Shown here: piece by piece, positions 7,701 through 12,903 of the stretch
Position numbering within the stretch: position 1 is the stretch's first letter
Layout: the number at the start of each line of letters is the position of its first letter
Assembly: GCA_945957245.1 (NCBI GenBank)
Contig: CAMFLD010000023.1
Location: forward strand, 1 to 13,864
Direction: 5' to 3'
Origin: an uncultured Flavobacterium sp.
Lineage (GTDB): Bacteria; Bacteroidota; Bacteroidia; Flavobacteriales; Flavobacteriaceae
Length of the DNA: 13,864 bases
The notes under the pieces: generated by a model
Database searches by the model: none
What the model was told of the DNA's origin: nothing
What the model saw: the letters and a program-made list of their open reading frames with translations, nothing else
Translations under genes and position numbers: made by a program

Positions 7701-10700
7701 CCTGGTTGTGCAAGCTATTCCGGCGCTGATGTTTGGTTCTCGGTTGTAGTTCCTTCTACTGGCGAAATTGATGTTGATTTGCAGACCGGATCGCTTACAG
7801 ATAGTGGCATGGCATTCTATAGTGGAAGCTGTGGTTCATTAACACTTCTTGATTGTGATGATGATAGTAGTGCTAATGGGGCTATGTCTTACCTTACAAG
7901 GACTGGATTAACTCCAGGACAAACAATTTATGTTAGAGTTTGGGGATATAGCGGAGCAACAGGAACATTTGGAATTTGCGTAACTACTCCAAGTTGCCCT
8001 TCTCCTTCCGATTTATATGCTAATATCCTTTCGACAACAAGTGTTACAGTAAACTGGAATTCACCAACTCCATTACCTTCAGGAGGTTATCAATATTATA
8101 TAAGTACAACAAATACTCCTCCTACCAATTCAACAACACCAACAGGTTCAACAGCTGCTGGAGTTATTAGTGTAACATTGACAGGGCTAACTCCTGGTCA
8201 AAAATATTATTTCTGGGTAAGATCCTATTGTGGTGGTTCAGATACCGGTGTTTGGTTCGGGCCGACCAATTATACTCCTTGCGCTGTTGGAAATGGTACA
8301 GGAACAACAACTTTAACCTGCCCGTCAGTTACCAGTGGCGGACTTGGATTAAGTGGAGCAGATCCTGCCCCAATGTCTTGTCAGGCTTTGACCTGTGTTG
8401 ATTTGGAAGCTTCTTATTTAACCTTAAACCAACCAACAAATTACAGTGTAACTTCAATTCCATACGCTCCACCGTATCAGTTTAGCTGCTTGCAAAACCC
8501 GGTGAGTGTTAATGTAGATGATGTTTGGTCCCCTGTAATCAACCTTCCGTTTAATTTCTGTTTCTACGGAACTAATTACAATAAATGCCTTATTGGTTCC
8601 AATGGTGTAATTACATTCAACACTTCAGGAACCGGCTATACACCGGGTGGTTATTCTGGTTGGTCATTTGCCAATAATTTACCCAGCACAAGTTTATTTT
8701 TAAACACCATTTTTGGTGTTTACCAAGATATTGACCCAAGTAAGGGAGGACAAGTCGGATGGGAATTGATTACCCTTAATTCGGGCTGTAGGGCACTTGT
8801 AGCATCATGGAGTGATATTCCAATGTATTCTTCAAGTTGTAATTCACAACTTTATACCGGCATGATCGTGCTTTATGAAAACACGAATGTAATTGATGTT
8901 TATATTAAAGAAAAAAATGTATGCGGCACCTGGAACGACGGAAATGCTGTTGTGGGTATCCAAAATGCAGCGGGTAATGCTGCTGTTGTAGCTCCAAACC
9001 GAAACTCTTTAGACACTAACTGGACTGTTACCAATGAAGCCTGGAGGTTTACACCAACAGGTACATCATTAACATCATTAAAATGGTATCAGGGACTTGG
9101 AACAACCGGCCCCGTTATAGGTACTACAGATAGTATTAATGTGTGTCCAACATCTACAACAATATATACAGCCGAAGTAACCTATGCACTATGCAGTGGT
9201 ACCAATTTAAAATATACCGATAATGTTGTTGTTACCGTAACCGGTACTAAAATATGGAATGGTTCTCAAAGTACCGACTGGAATACCAGCAATAACTGGA
9301 CGCCAAGTGGTGTACCAACTAATGCGAACTGTGTCATAATACCTCCAACATCAAATAATCCTGTAGTTTCAAGTACTCCAAGTGCTGTTGGTTATAATCT
9401 GGCCGTATACAATAGTGCACAGCTAACGATGAACGCTGGTCAAAACATAACAATTACAGATAAAGTTACGGTGCAGCCAAGCGGTACATTTACACTGAAC
9501 AATAATGCTAATCTGGTTCAGATTAATGATTCCGCAGTCAATTCAGGAAATATTGTTTATAAGAGAATTGCGCCTAATATAAAAGGTTCTGATTATGTCT
9601 ACTGGTCCTCCCCGGTTGCGAACCAAAACATTGGAACCATTTACGATGGCACATTCCCTTATACTTCCGGATATAAGTATCAATGGAATACCACCTTAAA
9701 TAATAATAATGGTGCAGGTGGTAATATCAGTCAGGGTAATTGGGAAGCGGCAAGCGGAATAATGACCAAGGGAAGAGGATATATTATTCGGGGTTCAAGC
9801 AGCTTCGGAATGCCAGCCAGCAATATCCCTACAACCTTTACCGGTGTCCCTTTCAATGGAGTTGTACCTTATACTGTGTTGCGAGGAAATTATACCGGAG
9901 CTCCGTACAATGGTGCCAATGGTGTTCAGATTACCAATCTTAACGACAATTACAATTTATTAGGAAACCCATATCCTTCATCCATCAACGCATTGAAATT
10001 TTTACAGACCAATGCTTACAATGCCTCCACTAACCCGACAGGGCAAATCTTAGGTAATGTAAAACTATGGACACATGGAACCGACCCACTTCAGGGAACT
10101 TCTAATCCTTTCTATGGCTCGTTCCAATATAATTATGATGCAAATGATTATCTGACGATCAATTACCTTGGATCGACTACTCCGGGAAGTGCTGATATCA
10201 TCAGATCAGGTCAGGCTTTCTTTGTTCAGATGATAGATGGGGCATCCGGTTCAGGAACTGTAAACTTCAATAACAGTATGCGTTATGACGGTTCCAACAA
10301 CCCTTACACTAATAGCGGATTCTTTAAAAATGCCACTATAGTAAACAGTGAAATTTCCCAAGACAGACACAGGCTGTGGCTTGATCTTGTTGATGCTAAT
10401 GCGCAATCTTCAGGAATCCTGGTGGGTTATGCTTCGGATGCATCTAATGATTATGACAACCTATTTGATGCGCCTACGTCCATTCCGGGAAGTATGAAAC
10501 TATTCTCAACTATCGACAACAATACCAATGTATTCGAAATACAGGGAAGAGGGCTGCCATTTGATATTAATGATGAAATCCCTATAGGATTTAATGTGCC
10601 TGCACAAGGAAATTACACGTTTGCCATTGCAGCATTGGACGGATTATTCGAAAACCAGAATATTTATATTAAGGATAATTTACTCAATATAACACATGAC

Positions 10701-11036
10701 CTTAAAGCTGCTCCGTACCATTTCACAACGGCAGCCGGAGTAACCAAAGACCGATTTAAAGTGGTATATATCGACAATACATTGTCTAACACAATCCATC
10801 CGGATTATGAAAACAGCGTATTTGTAATAACCAATACGGAAGTCACTGTCAATTCAAGCCAAATGGAAATATCATCAATTGAAGTATACAACCTATTAGG
10901 ACAAAAACTAAATTATTTTGACAAAATCAATTCCACTCAAGCAGTTCTTTCAGGGTTACACAAAAACAACACTACCCTGCTGCTGAAAATAAAACTGCAG
11001 TCCGGTCAAACCGTGACCAGAAAAATTATATATTGA
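4734..11036 (+). CDS. Giant modular T9SS-secreted surface protein (2100 aa), adhesin-like
   Basis: The signal peptide has a long basic n-region (about 1-27), a hydrophobic core 28-37 and a likely cleavage site at VYS-Q44. Modules in order: a Gly-rich segment (about 65-230, runs of GGGG); a GEVED-like domain ending GQAEDYSV (about 237-385); two copies of a 217-aa paired FN3-like unit (391-607 and 608-824); two PPC-like domains (about 827-950 and 955-1083, each with SGSCGSLT); an FN3 domain (about 1085-1182); a nidogen-like region (about 1250-1440, with GSNGVITF and VVGIQNAAG); a short Ig-like stretch; a WNGSQSTDWN segment (about 1508); and a long C-terminal module related to the 645-aa neighbour. 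The end (VYNLLGQKL ... GQTVTRKIIY) looks like a somewhat degenerate T9SS type A sorting domain. No protease or glycosidase signature was seen. Adhesion, gliding or matrix function is inferred from architecture. A strong terminator follows. Confidence 0.9.
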   Translation: MKKNYTQKITGKILTTTLRKTSRQFKNLILLLFVFLGSYSVYSQVTYTSGSGNFIVPCDVTSITVQIWGGGGAGGGGNSNNNGGSGGGAGGYSTATLTVTAGSTIAYSVGTGGTGSNNAGTSGTATTFGTLTANGGTGGGANQGAIGIGGTATGGTTNTAGNNGSLGTSSTGAAGGNANGGGGAGGASRNTAGAGNAGTTPGGGGGGGYRTTGTSRAGGDGARGEIRITYTSSFSTYCLPTFTDNVEPITNVTFSGINNTTSATTGGTSYLESFCSVATVQQGLTIPISVKGNTDGSFTDYVRLYVDWNKNGTFGDVANEIYDLGTIYNSTGVDAVVLSTSITVPATATLGLTRMRVMKRFNGYPTGPCQTGAGYGQAEDYSVNVIAPPPCTTPTAQPTALVLSSVTSTSTNGAFTAASPAPSGYLIVRSTSLTPPVPVNGTTYAVGSTALGAGTYVIQGSAVTSNAVSFSSTGLTSNTRYYYYIFSYNNSCTGAPYYLTLSPLSGNAITCPTAPTVPVNSSITTNSFTVSWTASPAGGSAATINYTLEVYTDAGFTTPIAGSPFNAGTSVTYNLTGLSIGTTYYYRIKANNGSCDSSYLTGSGATTCATPASQPTSLSLSTITSTSINGSFTAASPAPNGYLIVRSSSATAPTLTNGTTYAVGYTGLTPGTTYVVQGSAVTSNATSFSDTGLISNTRYYYYIFSYNNSCNGAPYYLTASPLTQNNVTCAAPPTSAVNSGITTSGYTISWTASVAGGGVGAISYTLEIFSDSGYSTPIAGSPFSLGAATTYTASGLAGGTYYYRIKASNGFCSSSYLTGSVTTIPVNNQCANATPLPCGTTNLAGSTVNAASYTHGTGCTMSNYGVWYTFTGNGGQNTISVTTTSYDVEMAIVSGSCGSLTNVTCQDSALSNGTETYTFTATAGVNYYVYVAYYASGGTTTGTFTISRACIAPLTNDDCNTAISLTPTTTCSYSYYTNTGATASAGVTAPGCASYSGADVWFSVVVPSTGEIDVDLQTGSLTDSGMAFYSGSCGSLTLLDCDDDSSANGAMSYLTRTGLTPGQTIYVRVWGYSGATGTFGICVTTPSCPSPSDLYANILSTTSVTVNWNSPTPLPSGGYQYYISTTNTPPTNSTTPTGSTAAGVISVTLTGLTPGQKYYFWVRSYCGGSDTGVWFGPTNYTPCAVGNGTGTTTLTCPSVTSGGLGLSGADPAPMSCQALTCVDLEASYLTLNQPTNYSVTSIPYAPPYQFSCLQNPVSVNVDDVWSPVINLPFNFCFYGTNYNKCLIGSNGVITFNTSGTGYTPGGYSGWSFANNLPSTSLFLNTIFGVYQDIDPSKGGQVGWELITLNSGCRALVASWSDIPMYSSSCNSQLYTGMIVLYENTNVIDVYIKEKNVCGTWNDGNAVVGIQNAAGNAAVVAPNRNSLDTNWTVTNEAWRFTPTGTSLTSLKWYQGLGTTGPVIGTTDSINVCPTSTTIYTAEVTYALCSGTNLKYTDNVVVTVTGTKIWNGSQSTDWNTSNNWTPSGVPTNANCVIIPPTSNNPVVSSTPSAVGYNLAVYNSAQLTMNAGQNITITDKVTVQPSGTFTLNNNANLVQINDSAVNSGNIVYKRIAPNIKGSDYVYWSSPVANQNIGTIYDGTFPYTSGYKYQWNTTLNNNNGAGGNISQGNWEAASGIMTKGRGYIIRGSSSFGMPASNIPTTFTGVPFNGVVPYTVLRGNYTGAPYNGANGVQITNLNDNYNLLGNPYPSSINALKFLQTNAYNASTNPTGQILGNVKLWTHGTDPLQGTSNPFYGSFQYNYDANDYLTINYLGSTTPGSADIIRSGQAFFVQMIDGASGSGTVNFNNSMRYDGSNNPYTNSGFFKNATIVNSEISQDRHRLWLDLVDANAQSSGILVGYASDASNDYDNLFDAPTSIPGSMKLFSTIDNNTNVFEIQGRGLPFDINDEIPIGFNVPAQGNYTFAIAALDGLFENQNIYIKDNLLNITHDLKAAPYHFTTAAGVTKDRFKVVYIDNTLSNTIHPDYENSVFVITNTEVTVNSSQMEISSIEVYNLLGQKLNYFDKINSTQAVLSGLHKNNTTLLLKIKLQSGQTVTRKIIY
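5904..7205 (+). repeat. Two tandem 651-bp units encoding paired FN3-like domains
   Basis: Unit 1 (about 5904-6554) and unit 2 (about 6555-7205) encode the same 217-residue domain pair with almost no length change. Both contain FTAASPAP.GYLIVRS, NGTTYAVG, QGSAVTSNA, NTRYYYYIFSYNNSC and TTPIAGSPF or STPIAGSPF, ending SSYLTGS. By eye about two thirds of residues agree, while the DNA differs at many third positions. This indicates an older in-frame duplication under protein-level constraint rather than a recent one. Unit limits were set at the Cys codons at 5904 and 6555. Confidence 0.85.
7221..7985 (+). repeat. Two diverged PPC-like domains with 129-residue spacing
   Basis: The first copy begins at the Cys of NNQCANATPL (codon 7221) and the second at the Cys of NDDCNTAISL (codon 7608), a shift of 387 bases. 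Both have a Trp in the middle (GVWYTF, DVWFSV), a shared SGSCGSLT segment, and an end like YYVYVAYY or IYVRVWGY followed by TGTF. This pattern resembles bacterial pre-peptidase C-terminal domains, which are beta sandwiches in secreted proteins. Sequence divergence is much larger than between the FN3 units. Confidence 0.7.
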
Positions 11037-11075
11037 TTTTTGCTATAGTCTATCGATTATTGCTGCAAATGTTTA

Positions 11076-11119
11076 AAAACAAGAGGTCTCAGCATTAAAT
11101 AACTGAGATCTTTTGTTTT
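11076..11119 (+). terminator. Strong hairpin terminator of the 2100-aa gene
   Basis: A 17-bp stem (11076-11092 with 11103-11119) has two G-U pairs, a 10-base loop, and T-rich sequence through the 3' arm and beyond (TTTTGTTTTATTTT). It lies about 40 bases after the stop at 11036. The next plus-strand gene begins 36 bases further on, so that gene probably has its own promoter unless there is read-through. Confidence 0.85.
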
Positions 11120-11154
11120 ATTTTATAAATTTATTCTCAAAAAAAAACGAACTA

Positions 11155-11904
11155 ATGAAAAAGATTTTATTTCTAATTTTCTTTGCATACGCTTTCGGAC
11201 AAGCACAGGTAGGTGTCGGAACAACAGCACCCGGTGCCACATTTGACATTGTAGCTGCGAATCCTACAGGTACCTCAACTGCAACTGATGGTATCTTAAT
11301 TCCAAGAGTAGACAGGCAAAGAGCCCAAAGCATGACAGGTATCACCACAGGAACCATGATTTATGTAAACAGCATTGCCACCGGAACTGCTTCAGGAACT
11401 ACTTTGAATGTTGTTGCAGTAGGTTTTTATTATTGGGATGGCGCTGGATGGTCACCTATGAATAGTACTACCGGACAAAGTTCAGCAACTACGTTTTCAA
11501 CTGCCGGTCTTACTGTAACATCGTCATTGGCTTTTACATTAATTCCCGGCATGACCACAACAGTATCAGTACCTTCTAATTCAACTGTATTAGTAACAAC
11601 TGATGTAGGGATTTCAACTAATTCTTCATCCGCAACAGGCTATTCTGCTACAGATATTGCCTTAGTTGTAGATGGCTCCCTTCTGACTAATGGAGGATAT
11701 CGAAGAATATACTGTGTCAATAATACATCCAATCAATTTGCAATGCAGCAGGCATCAATAAGTCAATCCCTTACCTTATCTGCAGGCAGTCATACCATTG
11801 CATTATATGCCGCTGGTGGTGGTGTTGGCAGCAGTTCAGTGGTAGGAGGATCTAACACATCGGTGCTACAGGGAGAGCTTACCGTTACCATACTAAAAAA
11901 ATAA
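11155..11904 (+). CDS. Secreted protein, flavobacterial VGVGTT-type N-terminus (249 aa)
   Basis: The start is set at ATG 11155, because MKKILFLIFFAYAFGQA is a standard signal peptide with cleavage likely at A17-Q18. An upstream in-frame ATG at 11113 would sit inside the terminator stem. The mature N-terminus begins VGVGTTAPGATFDI, followed by TDGILIPRVD..RA and FYYWDGAGW. This opening is common in exported Bacteroidetes proteins of unknown role, some carrying beta-rich or tail-fibre-like C-terminal domains. The second half (about 110-249) is Ser/Thr/Val-rich with alternating hydrophobics and ends LQGELTVTILKK, consistent with a jelly-roll-like beta domain, but I cannot name a family. No T9SS sorting domain is visible. 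The next gene starts six bases after the stop, so the two probably form an operon. Function unknown. Confidence 0.82.
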   Translation: MKKILFLIFFAYAFGQAQVGVGTTAPGATFDIVAANPTGTSTATDGILIPRVDRQRAQSMTGITTGTMIYVNSIATGTASGTTLNVVAVGFYYWDGAGWSPMNSTTGQSSATTFSTAGLTVTSSLAFTLIPGMTTTVSVPSNSTVLVTTDVGISTNSSSATGYSATDIALVVDGSLLTNGGYRRIYCVNNTSNQFAMQQASISQSLTLSAGSHTIALYAAGGGVGSSSVVGGSNTSVLQGELTVTILKK

Positions 11905-11910
11905 AACCTT

Positions 11911-12177
11911 ATGAAAATCCTGTTCTTCATTTTATTAGTATCTGCTTCGATACATTCTCAAACAAAGAAAAAAGTTTTAGAAAAACATTTGACAATTAAT
12001 ACCGAAAGACACACTGCAATTACCAATAAACAAGCTGAAAATTCTAAAATACCATCAGAGACTAAACCTTATTTACTAAGGAAAACCGATGTGACATTGA
12101 AACAGCCTGATTCCTCTCAAATTGTGTCGGAAACCAAAAGCTATTTATTAAAGAAAACCATCCAACCTATAAAATAG
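11911..12177 (+). CDS. Small exported protein with two 24-residue repeats (88 aa)
   Basis: Not a recognised family. A signal peptide (MKILFFILLVSASIHSQ, cleavage about S16-Q17) is followed by a short, basic, mostly polar mature part of about 71 residues without Cys or Trp. Its C-terminal half is an imperfect repeat: SETKPYLLRKT at 49-59 and SETKSYLLKKT at 73-83, a spacing of 24 residues. The gene lies six bases after the stop of the 249-aa gene, which supports co-expression and a shared exported location. Its last 11 bases overlap the end of the convergent HExxH gene. A possible terminator hairpin follows at 12208-12243. The signal peptide, the operon-like spacing and the repeat argue that it is real. 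Function is unknown. Confidence 0.7.
   Translation: MKILFFILLVSASIHSQTKKKVLEKHLTINTERHTAITNKQAENSKIPSETKPYLLRKTDVTLKQPDSSQIVSETKSYLLKKTIQPIK
12055..12159 (+). repeat. 72-bp period internal repeat in the 88-aa gene
   Basis: Two copies encode SETK.YLL.KT, starting at codons 12055 and 12127. The protein repeat is clearer than the DNA repeat (tcagagactaaacc against tcggaaaccaaaag), which suggests conserved function or an old duplication. Confidence 0.6.
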
Positions 12178-12511
12178 ATTTTAAGGATAAATATTTTAAA
12201 AAACTCCAAAAAGGCCTTTGCTTCAAATAGTAAAGGCTTTTTTCATTAGCATAAGCTTCCCGTTCAAACGAAATGTTCCTGTAAGCTGCATACCTGTTGC
12301 CATACTGAAACCACCGAACAAGAAACTCAAGTCCGTACCAAATAAAAAAAGGAATTACTAAAAGTTCCAATTGCTGCCTGACATGAATTTTTTCATGATT
12401 AATCATCAATGTATTCTCTTTCAGACTACGATTAGCCACCAAAATAAATGGGAATAAAGTAAGTCCGCTATAGCCCTTAGGAATTAAATATTTTGAAACG
12501 ATTACGAACAA
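12167..12511 (-). CDS. Small membrane protein with HExxH zinc-peptidase-like motif (114 aa)
   Basis: It contains INHEKIHVRQQLE, an exact HExxH motif (H39, E40, H43). A hydrophobic segment follows (about 48-65), then FEREAYANE (82-90), where E83 or E85 could be the third zinc ligand. This order (HExxH, membrane segment, Glu about 40 residues later with ExxA-type context) resembles the core of M56/BlaR1- or M48-like gluzincins, but at 114 residues it is far shorter than any of them. From memory, similar proteins of about this size are common and unannotated in Flavobacteriia. The start at 12511 gives a compact N-terminus with IPKGYSGLTLFPF. It is divergent from the DUF5522 gene, with 28 bases between the starts, and convergent with the 88-aa gene (11-base overlap). 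Peptidase activity is inferred and untested; it may be a non-enzymatic relative. Confidence 0.75.
   Translation of the reverse strand: MFVIVSKYLIPKGYSGLTLFPFILVANRSLKENTLMINHEKIHVRQQLELLVIPFFIWYGLEFLVRWFQYGNRYAAYRNISFEREAYANEKSLYYLKQRPFWSFLKYLSLKSIL
12208..12243 (+). terminator. Possible terminator of the 249-aa/88-aa operon, inside the convergent gene
   Basis: GCCTTT (12214-12219) pairs with AAAGGC (12232-12237). The flanking A run pairs with TTTTT past a single bulged G at 12213, and a T run (12238-12243) follows. It lies about 30 bases after the stop of the 88-aa gene in the correct direction. The same bases encode the C-terminal part of the minus-strand HExxH protein, so coding constraint may also explain them. 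Confidence 0.5.
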
Positions 12512-12526
12512 TTTAGTATAATGCTT

Positions 12527-12534
12527 TAAATTTG
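12527..12534 (+). promoter_or_regulatory. Candidate -7 box of the DUF5522 gene
   Basis: TAAATTTG is a full match to TAnnTTTG and ends five bases before the ATG at 12540, again predicting a leaderless or near-leaderless transcript. The G also begins an in-frame GTG at 12534 that an automatic caller might take as the start. No clear -33 element is seen at normal spacing; TTTA at 12512 is too close. Confidence 0.4.
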
Positions 12535-12539
12535 TGCCT

Positions 12540-12716
12540 ATGAATGAGCAAAATAATGAAAATAAATTAATCGAAGGGGAAGATTTTTATTATACCCCGG
12601 AAGGTTATAAATGTTTCACAGAAAAATACCATCTCAAGCGGGGCTATTGCTGCAAAAGTGGTTGCCGTCATTGTCCTTACGGATACGATAAAAAAACAGG
12701 AACTAATAAAAAATAG
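12540..12716 (+). CDS. DUF5522-type small cysteine-rich protein (58 aa)
   Basis: A short cytoplasmic protein of the DUF5522 type, recognised by GEDFYYTPEGYKCFTEKYHL followed by RGYCCKSGCRHCPYGY. The Cys cluster C37-C38-x3-C42-x2-C45 (numbered from ATG 12540), with C25 before it, could bind a metal or cluster, but no function is established. ATG 12540 was chosen over the in-frame GTG at 12534 because it follows a -7 box directly. The start lies 28 bases from the divergent HExxH gene. The stop (TAG, 12714-12716) shares its last base with a GC-rich palindromic repeat. The tail after the Cys cluster is Lys-rich, as is usual for this family. Confidence 0.88.
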   Translation: MNEQNNENKLIEGEDFYYTPEGYKCFTEKYHLKRGYCCKSGCRHCPYGYDKKTGTNKK

Positions 12717-12794
12717 GGCGTTACCCTGCCTCGTCCAAAAACGAGGCGGGTCGGGCTGTACGCAGTACACGGTACTCGCTCCCATCCCTAACGC
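12716..12794. repeat. GC-rich palindromic element (about 79 bp), probable dispersed Flavobacteriia repeat
   Basis: The ends are inverted: GCGTTA (12718-12723) against TAACGC (12789-12794). Inside are a 7-bp perfect stem GCCTCGT/ACGAGGC (12728-12734, 12741-12747, loop CCAAAA), extendable by CCC/GGG across a bulged T, and a small hairpin AGTAC-acg-GTACT (12764-12776). It is much richer in GC than its surroundings and has no coding sense. From memory, the outer pattern (GGGCGTTAccc ... GGTCGGGCT.TACGC ... CCATCCCTAACGC) recurs in many Flavobacteriia genomes. It starts exactly at the stop of the DUF5522 gene and could serve as its 3' end structure. The resemblance is recalled, not searched. Confidence 0.65.
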
Positions 12795-12859
12795 AAAAAC
12801 AACTTACAAAGCTAAAAGCAGCCGAGTGGCAAAACAAAATATAATAGATTAAAAACCAG

Positions 12860-12886
12860 GCAACTTTGCAGCTATGCAACTTTGCA
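12860..12886 (+). repeat. Two copies of an 11-bp direct repeat upstream of hutU
   Basis: GCAACTTTGCA occurs at 12860-12870 and 12876-12886, a 16-base spacing, ending 17 bases before the hutU start. Each copy contains CAACTTTG, which differs from the -7 consensus TAnnTTTG only at the first base, and each is itself nearly palindromic. It may be promoter-related or a decayed microsatellite. Confidence 0.5.
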
Positions 12887-12903
12887 ACTCAAAAAGATAA
12901 CTA

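Noticed and set aside
5904..7985. Regular repeats considered as a possible CRISPR or satellite array
   Set aside because: The repeats are in frame, 387-651 bases long, diverged at third positions and encode protein domains.
11113..11154. Earlier in-frame ATG for the 249-aa gene
   Set aside because: It would place 14 extra residues before a standard signal peptide and begin inside the terminator stem of the preceding gene.
11118..11357. 79-codon minus-strand open frame opposite the 249-aa gene
   Set aside because: It is antisense to a gene with a proper signal peptide and crosses a terminator; no supporting features.
12567..12852. Two open frames (72 codons minus, 64 codons plus) across the end of the DUF5522 gene and the palindromic element
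   Set aside because: Both run through the palindromic repeat in non-conserved frames and overlap a recognised DUF5522 gene. The products have no signal or motif.
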